Of a stretch of 64,000 nucleotides of DNA, positions 25,501 through 38,490 are shown one piece after another. The stretch lies in NCBI RefSeq assembly GCF_008831285.2, contig NC_045150.1:6584001-6648000 (forward strand). The letters are read 5' to 3'. The notes under the pieces were generated by a model, which searched no databases, was not told the origin of the DNA, and worked only from the letters and a program-made list of their open reading frames with translations. Numbering within the stretch: the stretch's first letter is position 1; each line of letters starts with the position of its first letter. The translations under genes were made by a program, and so were the position numbers. The DNA is from Nymphaea colorata (lineage: Eukaryota > Streptophyta > Magnoliopsida > Nymphaeales > Nymphaeaceae).

Positions 25501-28245
25501 TTTCCCTCCCCAGTTTTGTTGAGTTATGTGGCATCCAACCAGGCAAGCCACATAAAAAAAAATTTGGTAAAGTCAGGTGTCATACCCAAATACCCATCCC
25601 CTTTTTTGTTTAACATAGTGACCTTTCCTGTTTGTGCAGCAGTATGTGTAACTGTTTCATAGCAAATTCAGTGTTGTTTGACATATTTAACACGTTTCGT
25701 TTGCACACTGGTTTTTTTCCATTTAATGTGCTTTGTTCTGGTTTTGCTTAGATAGTTTTTTTCTTCTTTTTTTACTGTTTAGCATTGTCACAGAAAACGT
25801 GTATTAATCGAAAAAACGTGTTAAATACATGAAAAATAAGTCAACTGTAAATGGCAATTAGACGCGTCTTTTTTAAAAAAATGCCAGAAAATAAAAAATG
25901 CGAAAAAGGCGTATTATATGAGTTTTTTTTTGCATTTTTTGCATATTTTTCATTTTTTATAATTTTTAAGATTTATTAAATGTTTTAAATTTTTTAAAAA
26001 TTTGCCGAGTTTTTTCCTAAATATTTCCGAGATATACAACTTCCGTATTATACTCAAGAAATCCCTCAGCGTATAATACCTGTACACGATATATGTGACA
26101 GTGTTGTTTAGCATGTTTGATTGTGTAGGTAATTTATAATGTCTTTCTATTTAACTTGTGCATGTTTATGTTAACGAGCATCAGTAGCAAACCTATATAT
26201 GATACCGTCTTTAGGTCATAAAGATATACTATGTCTCCTATTTATATTGGCACTTTGATTATTTTGTTGCTATATTATAGATATTATTTTTGGAGAACAA
26301 CTTGGATTGACTTAGATTAAATAGTCCCAAGTTCTTAGGGGCTTGACCAACTTGTTCGTCTTTCAGTTTTAGACATAATCTCAAATAACGTTTCAGAGTT
26401 TTAAACTGCGAGGTTTTTCTCAGGCTTAATACAGAGAGCTTGAAAAAAGGGGAAAAATATGGTAAATTTTTTTTTTTAAAAAAAAAAACTAAAAATAAGG
26501 GAAAATAAAATAAGTGAGAAACTAATAACACAAACATCAAAAGATAAGTAGATTTGCAACAAATAAAAAATAGAAAATGAAAAAAAAACTGTTGGACATT
26601 AAAAAAACTGAAAAAATGAAAAAAACTGAAAAATTTGAAAAAAACGTGTTTTTTCGTTTTTAACGTTTTTTTAAAAAAGCACATTTTTTTAAAGTTTTAA
26701 ACGGCCAGTTAATTTATTGCGTTTTTTTTCACGTTTTTTTTCGAAAACACGCGTTTTCTGTGACTATCTACCTAAAGTTTTGAGTACTGAATTGCTTAAT
26801 TTTACATGGAGAACATTGTTTAGTTATGAGCTTCTGATGCAGCAGCTTTGTTTCTGAAGCATCTGAAACTATTTCTAGTGGTATGGCAGCATCTCCATTA
26901 AAGATTAAATCAGCTTCTCTTACTGGTATTTGGATTTGAGTTGCAGTAATTTGTCTCGCAATTCCTTCTCTGGCGCTGTACCTTATTCTATCTCTCAAAT
27001 GGTTGATCTTAAGTACCTGTAAGCATCAAATGTTGGAAGCACAAGTTCATGTTGAGTTTCCTGTGGTGCACTTGTTTTTATATGCTGATAATTTTTTTTA
27101 AAATACTTGCAGAGATCTTGCTCATAATCACCTCAATGGTCAGCTAAGTGATATGTTTGGTCAACTTCAGAAACTCAAGACACTGTAAAATTCACGTGAT
27201 CTTTTCTTTTTCATATCTTACAGTAAGATATTATAATTTGCTACTGGCAGGGGTTGACTTACTTAATCCAATCATAACTAATTTCTTCGAAAGGTTGGTG
27301 TTTGATCATGCCAAGGTTACTTGAGGTTGAGAGCAAGGCAAAACACATTGTGATTTCACAAAATTGTTCGAATGGGGTAAAAGCGAAAATCTATACTGTG
27401 AAAGCATTTATGTCTTTCTACTATACCTTTCAAGTATTGCAGCTGCATTAAAATTCACCACAAGATCTAATGCATCCAGGGAAGATGCTTAAAATTGAGT
27501 AACCTAATAAGTTATGGATCCCAAGAGGGTCAATTCGGGTTTGCGTTCATGATGGGTCTTATCAGGATTGTGTTCAAGCTGAATCTGGAGATGAGATTCG
27601 AAGGCCAGTCTGAAGCGAGTCCTGCTACAGGTGATCACAAATTGGTATGGGTGAATGAGTTGGTTTCGACTGGACCCATCTTATGGTTGGGGCTAAATGA
27701 TTGGTCTCATCTCATTTTGTTGGTTGGGTTTTCATTGGGTTCAAGCTCAAAATCAAATATAGCTTGGATAATTATGTACCCATATGCAGATCAGCTCAGG
27801 TATAAAATGGTCAAGGTGTTAGATGTGAATGGGTGAATTGGTTAAAGAGCTATTTGTGATAGAATATAGTTCAGTAACATAATGATCCATTAGCTAAGTA
27901 CACTGTAACCTCTAACTTTAATAAAATGATACACTAGTAAACTTGAATATGAACATGTAAAATAAAAAATTAAGATGATGTATAAATGAGAAAACACAAA
28001 TGGAGCCCATCTTTTCAAACTTCCTAAGCAAAACTCTTTAAAAGGAAACCTGTTTTTAAGTTTTGAGTAATTCCTGGAAGCTACAGATATATGGGTCAGG
28101 AATCTCCTTGGGTTTGTAATTGGTATATGAACTGTTTGGCACCTTGGATTTAAGTAAGTTGTAAAAGATTAGTTATTTATGAAGGTCAGCTCTAGATGAT
28201 GGATCTATAATTAGCCAGGTATATACAAGTCTATACACACACATA

Positions 28246-28281
<36 letters not shown>

Positions 28282-31200
28282 TATAGCACATAGGATTTAT
28301 TTGCATTCTTTTCACTTTTCCTCTTGTATTTCTCCACATTTTCTGTTTTTTATTGTTCTTTTTGTTTCAGCGAGTGCTCAGCTGTTATAGCCATTGGGCC
28401 CTCCAATGGATAGAACACTTGTCATTGAAAGCCCAACACCTCTCTTTGTATGTGTATATAAAGGGTCTTGCCACTGTCCTTACTATGGTTCTTGTGAAGC
28501 TTTTTCAGTCTTGCTCTAGTACCTTAGTACACTAATTTTGTGCTGTGTTTATAGTGTCTTTGAGAATTTTTTTCATGATTCCTGGGTTTCTTGCCTTTTT
28601 GGTATAGTTTTTGCTTCTATGTCATAGAAGTTTGCACATTGATCTATTTTATACATTGTAACCTACACATAAGATCAATAAAGCAACGTGGCTTCTGATT
28701 TAGGCCTGCAAATGGACTGGATATATTTGGTTCAGATTGAAGCTGTTTTTTTTTTTTGGATTTTGTTAGCATGTGATGTAACTAGAACAAAGTTGGATTT
28801 GCTAAACCAGATTTGATTTGGATTAAAATTGAGACCCATATTGAATCCAACCCCAGATACATTTTTTGGAAATTGTTACAGGGAATGCAGTACTGCCTCC
28901 TGCATTACATATTTCCAACTGAAGATACAAGATGCACCTAAGTTTCCACTATAGTTTCGTAAATGGGGTTACTCAATGAGAGCTAAAAAAGATTGCCTTC
29001 TGACATAGATTACTCCGTATGTTTATGTTTCAGTTTGAACTTTTTCTATTTTGATTTTATTTGTGTCAATTTGGATTCAGATCCAACCAGATACATCCCA
29101 AATCTGAACTATTTTCACCCCTAGAACAGCACTGGCTGTTCTATTTGTCAACATGAATAAGTGTCGTTTTTGAGCTATTGTCTCATGGCATGTCTTTGCC
29201 TTAAGTGCTGGAGAGTGGGGTTTGGTATTTACTGTTTACGCAGTCCATGCACATGGGCACACAAATATGAGACACGAATGCTGAATTGTAAATGCTTGAT
29301 GAATAAAAAGTTTATTTTCTACCTGGAGCTCTAAGCATTAGAAATTATTGTCCACCAGTCTCATCATTTTACTTCTCTGTAAAGTTTGTCAGTAGCATTT
29401 ATTCATTGAACGTGTGCATGAATCTCTTAATTTATTTGCTTTTGGAATTTCATACAGGGATCTCTCGTTCAATGGCTTATCTGGTGGTTTGCCTCACAGT
29501 TTTGGATCCCTTTCAATGCTTGACACATTGTATGGCACTTACAAATACAGGAAAGTAGCTATTATGTAGTTCCTTTGAGCTAATGGTGCATATATATGTT
29601 GATTTACAGATATCTGCAAAGCAATCAAATTACAGGTCCAGTTGATGTCCTTACAAGTCTTCCACTTGATCATCTGTAAGTATGATATGGGAGCACTGTT
29701 TTTCAATTTGCAGCAAAACCTATTTTATATGGATTGCATGAACCATTGACACTTTAGGATGCTTAATAAAGAACAACTGGAATCCAGCTTGATAATGTTG
29801 TTAATCTATGGTGCATATTCTAGCCTTCTATTATTAGGCACAATTGCACCTTTTTGTTGAATAAACAGGACTACTGAAGTTCTCAGAAATTGTTGAGAGT
29901 CATAGACAAAATAGAAAAGAAGATGTCTTCCTGAAACTTACAAAGGAACTTCAGTGACGCACAAAGTACCCTCATCCAATTTTAATTATTCCTATGTGTA
30001 TATATAATCATGCATCTCATTTTTGTCTCCTATTTCTCCTGGTTCATTTCATGCATATGCTGTTTAATGTGAGTGATTTTGCTAAATGGTAAATGATTAT
30101 TAATAAAAAGAAAGTGATCTTGAAAAGTGAATTTTGCTGGAGTGCTTTTTATCAGTAACATACTTATTGACCCTGATATATTTAAAGGGATTGGTTTCGC
30201 TATTTGCTTTAATTTCTTGATAACAACATAACCTTCTGTAAAGAAGAATTCATGTTCAAATCGCTTCATGCATTTTGCTAGAGAGTAAATGCTTATTAAT
30301 AAAATAGAAAATCATATTCTGCCGTATGAAACAGAGTTCATGTTCAAATCACTTCTTATAGAGGATAAATGCTTATTAATAGAAGAGAAAATCATATTCC
30401 AGGATTGGAATTAGGAACAATATCTCATTAAGGGGACAAACTCAAAAGCAGCTTACGTCTATCTGTATATATGTGCATATACATACTGCAGAACAAGAAA
30501 ATCATCTTCAAAAGTTGGACTTGACAACAATATCTGGTGGAGGACAGAAATCTTATAAATATATGTGATAGGAATAAAAGGTGCAAATATATTTAAATCC
30601 ATTATTTTATCTGCCAATTTATGTAATTTTTCTTGTATTGTAATATACAATTGCTAAAATACTTAAATTTAGAGCCTTTATTATGTGATCATCCTCCAAA
30701 AATAAAATCAATCATATCACCATCATAATGCCAGTTCTCCTTAAAATTTCTGTCGTTTAATAATTAATTTTTGCATAGTACATTAGATAAAAATTTTAGA
30801 AGAATGTGTATCGAGAAAAAGAACCTAAAATAAATGGAAGTTAATTATAATTGTCTCTTATTAACTTTTTTGCATGTGTACATGTGTGAGATATGGATAG
30901 AGAGAGCAAAAAGGTTCAGTTTAGCTGGTCAGACCAATGCTACTGTAGGTGGCTAGCTGTTGGTTCTATTTCTGTTGATATTTTCCCCCCGCATAGCATT
31001 GTGCATAAGCGTGCTGATGAAACCTGGTGTAGCTTCGCTCTGTGAGAGAGAGAGAGCTTCAAGTGGTTGGGCACAGTTGGTCTGACCAGCAATACTGTTA
31101 GGTGGCCAGTTGTTGGTTCTATTTATGTTGGCATTGCCCCATTCATATACTTGCTGGTGCAGCAGCCCTAGACTTTTTGGTGGAGAGTGGTTTGGCTCCT

Positions 31201-31622
31201 TCATCATCTCCAGAGAGAAAGAGTGAGAGAAAATGAAGCTATTAAATAGGAAATTACGTAGGAGATGGATAGACCATGCAGTAGGTTTGCAAAGTAATTA
31301 AGCTTTGTAAATTAACTTTACTAATATTTCCAAAGTCAACTATCTATTTCCAATTTTGTTTAGTGGCATGTCACACTTTGGGTTTGCCCTGTTTAAGTGG
31401 TTAAACATCATAGAAAATAGATTGGAAGTTAATATAATTTCCAGAAACTCAAAAAGTGGTATTCTTGGATTTCACAGTGTACCCCTTGTTCAGCTTTAAT
31501 AAGCAGTGATCCTGACCACATTGTCTACCTCTTTCTTCATAGAATATGTACCCTCTTTAACATTTGGTAGAAAAGCAACATGATGCAGTATCTGGCCAGG
31601 GTTGCATTTTTTTTAGAAGTCA

Positions 31623-31659
<37 letters not shown>

Positions 31660-34600
31660 TGTGTGTGTGTGTATATATATATAAAACAAATAAGTACATG
31701 TATTATTCATTGTTTCTATTTTTAAAATATAAATTACTAAACAAAACACATACCAAAATAGACCTAACAAATACAACACAACATTTTGCTATGTATTGCA
31801 TCTGCATGTGTTCAACCGTGTTGACATGGTTATGGTGCCCTTCCAAGCATGTCTGTTTGACATAGTCGATTAGTAAGGTTGGTAATTTATTTTTATTTTG
31901 CATCCATTTTAGGATTAGATTTATTATAAAAGTTCGAAACAATGGGGGGTCATGCTTGCGAGTCATATTTTGGGATGAACAATTGCCAATAGTAACTATG
32001 TGGCATAGGATGCAGATTCAAACAGCAACTTTTGTATATATGTATTTGCAGGTGCATGTGTATATGTATGTTTATAGTTTATACAGGTGCATATGTGTGT
32101 TTGTTTGACAAAGAGAAAGATATGCACAAATTGTTGTTTGCTTTTATGTTACAAGCTGAAGTCATCTAGTTAATCTAATACTTTGTATTTGCTGCTAGGA
32201 ACCTTGAAAATAACCATTTCAGTGGATGGGTCCCAGATGAGTTAAAGAAGATTAAAGATGTCAAGTACGATACTCTTAGTCAATGTCACGAAGAGTAATC
32301 AGTTAATAGAGTCTTCGACCATTTATCAGTGCATATTTTACTTTTCTGTTAGGATAAGTGGAAATTCATGGTCATCAACCCCAGCTCCTCCTCCACCACA
32401 TGCTTCGCAAAGTGCTCCTCCAAGCAAGCCAATAAGACGCCACAATACCAGTGCTTCTTCCCGTGGCTATCGCAAGAGTGGAACAGAAAAAAAGAACATG
32501 CTAGTCATGGTAGTTACCATCACAGTGGTAATAGGAGTAGCATTAACTATTGGAATTTTGGCAGCATTATTTTCACGTGGTTCATCGCATCGGCACCGTT
32601 TGGATGAAGGAACAATGAACACCAGACAATTTACTCCTTTGGCTTCTCAGGAGATTAATGGTAACCTTTTCTTTTCCTTTCCATGGAATTGTGTAGAGCA
32701 ATACTGGTTATGAATCTGGACATATCAGTGTCCAGCCAGATTAGACACTAATTTAAGGTCTCCAATGCTTGTCTGAAGTACTGAGGTCAACACAAAGGCT
32801 AAAGCAGATAGAAAAACATATTTGGATAGCCTGGACAGGCCTGTCCTTTGAACACTTTGACTGTTAAAATCAGCAGCTTGATTTCTAGTAAATTGAGCAG
32901 TTAACTAATCGCCTTTTTCTTTTGAGCAGCGGAGAAACCGCTCTGGGGGTGGAGAACAGGCTGCACTGGTGTAATCTGCCACACCTGCGGTCACCTCCCA
33001 AATAGTATAGAACTCTGAGGTGAAATCCCTTTCAACCCCAAGAACCTTTTACCTTGGAAAGCAGAGCGAGCCCTGCAAGAGGCCATAATAAGGTTAGAAA
33101 CGTAGAACCCACAACCGGTCACTGGCCATTAGTATCCCTCCCCGTTGTAATAAACCCTTGGGTTGTTAACAGGCTTAATGTAACACCAAGCATCAGTCTT
33201 CAAGGTCACGGGCTAGGTGTTACACAAGTGATGTTTGAAGGCGTCCATTTTCTGAACGCAATTTTGTGCTTCTGATACCCTTTATTTTCTTTGCTTTCTA
33301 TTAAATAGGGTTGAGCTGATTTAGAAGTAATCATCATCTTAGGGAGGGACAACTAGATTAGATGAATTAAAAAACTATAGTCACAAAAAACGAGTTATTT
33401 TTGAAAAAAATGCGAGAAAATGAAATGCCGTTTAAAACTTTAAAAAAGTCATTTTTTTGAAAAAAAACGTTAAAAACGAAAAAAACGCATTTTTAATGCA
33501 TTTTTTCCCTTTTTTCATTTTTTTCAGTTTTTTTAATGCCAAACAGTTTTTTTTCATTTTATATTTTTCATTTGTTGCAAATCTACTTATCTTTGATGTT
33601 TGTGTAAATCATCTTTTTACTTATTTTATTTTTCCCCCATTTTTAGTTTTTTTTTTTATTTTAAAAATACCATTTTCCCCCCTTTTTCCCATATTTTTCA
33701 AGCCCGCCGTATTATACCCAAGAAAAACCTCGCCGTTTAAAACTTTGAGACGTTATTTGTGACTATGATTAGATCATATAGATTCTTGTCTGCCCAACTA
33801 TTGCTTCGAGAATATGAAATTCATTGGCTTCAGAAAAAGTTTCAAACTTATGGTGCTTTTTTTTCTGTTAATGAATTTGTTCATGAACTTCTGGTTACCT
33901 TCTGTGTGCTAATGACAGTTCTAGGAATTGTGGCCTGTCTTTCAGAAACTATCAATATATAGTTTTGCTGTCTTTAAATTTCGTTATGGATGCTTCAGTT
34001 AAGAGTTATTAAGTTTGTATTTAATGTGGATATTGATAATGAAGTGATTTGTTACATCTCCTCCATTGATTCTTTATCTGAATTTCACCCAGAGTTTAAG
34101 ACAATGGAATCTTCCTCTTCCATCCATGTGAAGACTTTGCATGTGTCTCCTTCCTTGGGGCTCAAGCCGCCACCTTCAGATCGATACAAGTCCTTTAACG
34201 AGAGTGATTTTTTAAACAAAATAAATTCTAGAATAACTAGAGCTCCAGGTCCTGTAAATGCAACAAAGTACTCATTGGCAGAACTTCAGATGGCTTCAGG
34301 AAATTTTGGTAGAGATCACCTTGTAGGTGAGGGGACACTTGGCCGAGTCTTCAAGGCAAAATATGTTGATGGGAAGGTATGCAATCTTAAAGAGTTAATT
34401 GCCTTAGGATTGTCTTTTCTAGTGCTTATTTTTGGTACTATAACTGCCTGGTGTGGGCTTAATATTCATGAATTGCTTACATGGGGTTCAGCTACTATTC
34501 AAGGATTTAGGATTTTGGTACTATGTTGGTTCATTGGAACCATATAAACGCATACCTAGAACTCCCATTAAGAGAAAAATGGAACCTCCTATAACTTCCT

Positions 34601-36943
34601 GGTGTAGGCATAATACTCACAAATTGCCTAAACGTAGGTCAGCTACTGTTTGAGGATAATAAGAAATGGAAGTAGTATGACATCAAAATTGGTTTCTTTA
34701 GCGTACTTCCTGGGTTTTTGGTCCTCAAATGTTTTGAAACTCCACTACCTTTGTCTAATAGGTTTATTCATTTGGGTTGGACTTAGTTTGGATCCATATT
34801 ATTTGATTTAGTTGTTTGGATCCTTATTTGTTTACATTTTTTAAGTTGAACTTGGACTTTTTATCTCAATATTGGATCCAAGATCTAATGCAGTTAGAAA
34901 ACCTATTTAAGGGGATGAGTGGTTCATTTGGGGATTAGTTTGAAGTTGATTAAGGAAATGCTAATTGCCTTTTGTTAATTTCTTATTCCCCTACTTTTCT
35001 TTCATTCAATTTGTGTTTTATTTTTTGTCTGATTCATGCCTTCTGTGGGGATTAGAGTGAGGATTTATAATCACTGCATCCCATATTTAGTTCAATTAGC
35101 TATGCAGTTGGAAAAGCTTTTTGTATTTGCAAAGATTCAGTAGATTTGCCCTTCCCATGAGTTTCCGGAGGTTCATACGTGTTTGTAGATTCATATCGAT
35201 AACTTGGTTATATGTAACTATGTTTCTGAAGTTCTTTTAAGCAAAAAAATTGCGAAGTTGCAACTAAGGACATATCCCTTGTAATACTGTGATTTGAGCG
35301 AGGCAAGGTCATTGTTACCTATTTGTAAATTTCAGTCCAAAGGAGAGGCTGAGAGTTTGTATTTTATATAGAAGATTATGGATCTTTTTATGTATGTGAG
35401 TGAGCCCTTATGTTTGATGTTCTTGCCTATTAAATATAAATATAATTTTCCAGGTTTTTGCTGTAAAAGTGTTGGACCTTCCAGTTCTCCGTGGGGACAA
35501 TTCTGAAGTTTTCATGGAGGCCGTCTCGGAAATTTCTCGGCTGCATCATCAGAACATTACAGAGTTTCTTGGTTACTGTTCAGAGCGTGATCAAAACCTA
35601 CTTGTTTATGAGTACCTGAGAAATGGATCACTTCATCAATTTTTGCATCTATCAGATGACTATGGCAAACCGTTGACTTGGAATACTCGAATTAAGATTG
35701 CTCTCGGCACAGCTCGAGCACTAGAGTAAGTTTACCACCATGATTCCATGATTCCAACTGATACCAATTTTGAAATGCATATTTGATGTAATGTAATAAA
35801 AGTTTTTGTACGTTGACATGGTTAGACTGATGCAGGAAATACTGTACTAGTAGTACATATGCTCATATGCTCACAGCTTGATTGTCTGATGAGTGATAAT
35901 CATATTACAAATTGGATTTCGGTTATCTTAGAACTCCTTTAGTTGATAATTTTGTTATAGGTACTTGCATGAAGTGTGTTCCCCATCCGTCATCCACAAA
36001 AACATCAAGTCTGCTAATATTTTATTGGACAACGAGTTGAATCCCCATATCTCTGATTGTGGCCTTTCTGCATTTTATGAGGTCAGAAAAATTTACGAAT
36101 TGTTATGGTATCAAGCAAGTTTATGTTCTAACTCTATGATTTCTTTGCTTAGGATTTGAGTCACAATCTGGGAGTTGGATATATGGCACCTGAGTGCACT
36201 ACGGCAGCAGGATACACATTGAAGAGTGACGTGTACAGTTTTGGAGTGGTGATGTTGGAACTTTTAACAGGCCGGAAGTCTTTTGACAGGTTAATGACTT
36301 GCAACCTGAGTGTTTGAACTTTGAAATGACGTTAACAACTATCATTTCTTTTTCCTGTTCATCATAATCACTCATGTTTTTCTTATCTTGCAAATCTGGG
36401 AATGCCTATCCAAATTGTCTTGATTTTCTTTGTGAGATTTCTCTAAAGAATATCCTTTTGCAGTTCAAAATCGAGATCTGAGCAGTCATTGGTGAGATGG
36501 GCAACGCCTCAGCTTCATGACATTGATGCGCTGACAAAGATGGTGGATCCTGCACTGCGGGGTCTTTACCCTGCAAAGTCTCTGTCACGATTTGCTGATG
36601 TCATTGCCCTCTGTGTTCAGGTAGAGATTGTTCCTAGCTCAGTGATGTACTGTTCGGTTGGGCTTCGGTCCAATGAAATGGCTTGTTAGAGTCATAGATG
36701 AAGATTCAATTTTTTCAAGTCCACATGCACTTTTTTGGTTAATTTGCTTTGTTTTCAATTGAGGTACATCTCTCTACTTTCTTGGTACAGTCGGAGCCAG
36801 AATTTCGTCCACCCATGTCGGAGGTTGTCCAAAATCTCGTTCGGTTGGTCCAGCGCTCTAGCATGAAGAGAACTCCTGCAGACGAACTAGATGCTTCACG
36901 TAAAACATCAGATGCAGATCAGTCAGAGTATCCATATCAGTGA
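21546..36943 (+). CDS. SRF6/7: STRUBBELIG-receptor-family LRR receptor-like (pseudo)kinase
   Basis: Sixteen exons: 21546-21672, 24510-24642, 24718-24789, 24889-24954, 26947-27018, 27113-27184, 29458-29529, 29610-29675, 32199-32264, 32353-32660, 34093-34376, 35454-35725, 35961-36081, 36153-36289, 36464-36620 and 36791-36943. They join to 725 aa in one frame, close to the roughly 720 aa usual for SRF6/SRF7. Order: signal peptide; LRR N-cap with [14 protein letters not shown]; seven LRRs on 66- or 72-bp phase-2 exons; Pro-rich [15 protein letters not shown]; transmembrane helix about 298-322; linker with [13 protein letters not shown]; kinase domain. The kinase has GEGTLGRV and Lys451 (FAVKVL). 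The HRD motif is His549-Lys-Asn551 and DFG is Asp569-Cys-Gly, so the catalytic base Asp is missing, as in SRF relatives such as STRUBBELIG. These act at the plasma membrane in tissue morphogenesis and cell-wall signalling. SRF6/7 assignment rests on length and C-terminal similarity. Confidence 0.93.
22456..22502. repeat. (TA)n microsatellite in SRF intron 1
   Basis: About 23 uninterrupted TA dinucleotides. Intron 1 spans 21673-24509 and is otherwise unique AT-rich sequence. Confidence 0.9.
25780..26107. mobile_element. ATAGTCACA-family MITE in SRF intron 4 (forward copy)
   Basis: It starts ATTGTCACAGAAAACGTG and ends ATATGTGACAGTG. The interior holds GCCGAGTTTTTTCC and CGTATTATACTCAAG words shared with the other copies. 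It lies less than 300 bp from an inverted copy in the same intron (24955-26946). Confidence 0.65.
26368..26768. mobile_element. ATAGTCACA-family MITE in SRF intron 4 (inverted copy)
   Basis: It begins with CTCAAATAACGTTTCAGAG and TTTTAAACTGCGAGG, the reverse complement of the right end of the copy at 33376-33769. It ends CGTTTTCTGTGACTATC. The long open frame on the minus strand (26259-26684) is Phe/Lys-rich and arises from the T/A runs. It is not a gene. Confidence 0.65.
28248..28284. repeat. (TA)n(TGTA)n microsatellite in SRF intron 6
   Basis: A short TA run leads into about seven GTAT repeats. Confidence 0.85.
28702..29128. mobile_element. Degraded TAGGGGTG-end element in SRF intron 6
   Basis: The left end TTTAGGCCTGCAAATGGA is mirrored by TTTTCACCCCTAG on the right. 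The interior repeats GGATTTGATTTGG/CAGATCCAACC words, as in elements at 7655-8040 and 41290-41580. The end form TAGGGGTG is hAT-like. No target duplication could be read. Confidence 0.5.
30088..30400. repeat. Three diverged copies of a TAAATG(C/A)TTATTAATA unit in SRF intron 8
   Basis: Units near 30088, 30287 and 30366 share TAAATGCTTATTAATA. The last two also share AGAAAATCATATTC, and GAATTCATGTTCAAATC-like text precedes them. Confidence 0.6.
30920..31140. repeat. Direct repeat with about 152-bp period in SRF intron 8
   Basis: CTGGTCAGACCAATGCTACT...TGTTGGTTCTATTTCTG at about 30926 recurs as TTGGTCTGACCAGCAATACT...TGTTGGTTCTATTTATG at about 31076. An (AG)n run lies between them. Confidence 0.7.
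31622..31682. repeat. Compound (CT)n(GT)n(TA)n microsatellite in SRF intron 8
   Basis: About 17 CT, then six GT, then five TA dinucleotides in direct succession. Confidence 0.9.
33376..33769. mobile_element. ATAGTCACA-family MITE in SRF intron 10 (best-preserved copy)
   Basis: It starts CTATAGTCACAAAAAACG and ends CGTTATTTGTGACTATG, so ATAGTCACAAA is inverted at both ends of about 390 bp. Sub-terminal GCCGTTTAAAACTTT is found near both ends. The T-run interior produces a Phe-rich open frame at 33457-33762 that is not a gene. Flanking sequence shows no clean target duplication. Confidence 0.75.
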
Positions 36944-37098
36944 TATATATTATGCTTTTGATCAATCCTACATAAAGAATTTTCTTGTTCTTGGGGTTGG
37001 AGGTTCAGTAGTTTGAAAATGGGATCTCTTGTCTACCCTATTTTTTGCATGAGACTGATTGTGCAAAGTACAACTATTACGTAGAACGGGTGACTTAG

Positions 37099-37104
37099 AA
37101 TAAA
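37099..37104 (+). terminator. Poly(A) signal candidate for SRF
   Basis: AATAAA lies about 155 bp after the stop codon, within a plausible 3' UTR. Confidence 0.45.
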
Positions 37105-37614
37105 GTGCATTACCATGCATCAGAGCTCCAGGTTAAGACTTGCCAGAGAATGCATATAGATGCAAGGATGTGAAAATGACAAGTAGCCCAATCTTGCTAC
37201 CAAATTTGTTTAAAAACTCCTTTGCCAGATCATGTAGACTAAGCAGTGCATTTTTTACCAACCGAAGCATAGGGATTGGATGCAATAATCCAAATTACCA
37301 AAAAAAAAAAAAAAAAACCTACAGGATATAAATATGCTGTACATGTGACTGGATAAACCATGTAAGGTGAGAATTCTTGGTTAATGAGCTGATCGATGCT
37401 CACTGTGAGCTTGATTATTTTTTTTTCTTTCCCTTTTTTTGTTGGTTAGAATTCTGAGTTATGCTCCTCTTATTACCATTGCTATGAAGGATCAACAGAA
37501 GAAACTGACTTGACCAGGTGCGAGTGAAGCTTACAAACAATTCTCAAATCTCTGTCCATCATGTTGGAGTTAGATGGCTGGGTCACTCTTAAAGCTAGAG
37601 TCATCATTCTATTT

Positions 37615-37616
37615 TC

Positions 37617-37696
<80 letters not shown>
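37615..37696. repeat. Compound (CT)n(TA)n microsatellite
   Basis: Interrupted CT repeats pass directly into TA repeats. The same CT-to-TA order recurs at 42453-42497 and 42818-42857. Confidence 0.9.
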
Positions 37697-38194
37697 GCGA
37701 GAGAGTGAGAATACTTTTAAGGACCCCAAAGTATGACAAGTGGTTATTAAACAATAATTTTGTCTTAGTTATGTTTTAAATCTCAACATCCAAAGTCAAT
37801 GCTGCTAGTGGTTGATTTGAATCAAACACGAGGCAAATTGATTGGGTTGCATGACCGACTCTAGATCGCCACATGTTAAGCTTTCACCAATGCTTTAACA
37901 TATTTTTAAATTTTTTATTTTTGTTATTTTTATGCTTTTCTCATTTATTTGTTTCAAAAAAATAATATATTTTGTTGATTCACAAGATAATTCACTGAAT
38001 TGGCAGCCTTGCCATGCTGATTCAGTTCGTATGGCGATTTTTATAACACTATTCAAAACTTTCACCGACATTGGTGAAGGAGCTAGCCCACACGTGATGG
38101 TGCCGATCAAGCTCCCAATTAGCACCAGGAGGTCAAAGGCTCCATTGTTCGTAGAAAAGTTAACCAGATTCCCACGCAATCTCAGCACATATAT

Positions 38195-38300
38195 CAGTGC
38201 CGACGGCCTTACCCGTCGGCAACCGTGCCCCTTAACCGTTGGTAAAACATCTACAACTGCTCGTGACCGTCGGCAAAAGTCTCATTGGCACATGGTTTGC
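38195..38300. mobile_element. CACTA-like subterminal remnant
   Basis: GCCGACGGCC, CCGTCGGCAACCG, CCGTTGGTAAAAC and ACCGTCGGCAAAAG recur within about 90 bp. Reiterated CCGTCGGCAA words in both orientations are typical of plant CACTA transposon ends. No CACTA terminus or transposase is seen, so this is an inference. Confidence 0.4.
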
Positions 38301-38458
38301 GACGTTAAAGAGCGTCAACAGGGTATAATATTATTCCCGAAAGTCGTAAGCGTCGGGATGTAAAACATTGTTCCCAACGATTTGATCTGTCAGAATGATG
38401 TTCAGTCATGATTTCTAATTCATCTTGATGATTTTACACGTTGACGATATTTGTTAGA

Positions 38459-38490
<32 letters not shown>

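Noticed and set aside
26259..26684. 141-codon minus-strand open frame rich in Phe and Lys
   Set aside because: It is produced by T/A runs of the inverted MITE inside SRF intron 4; composition is low complexity and no family motif is seen. The frame at 33457-33762 is the same artefact.
32930..33280. GC-richer patch in SRF intron 10 suspected to be a retroelement LTR
   Set aside because: It stands out in composition, but I could find no TG..CA ends, primer site or second copy in the window.
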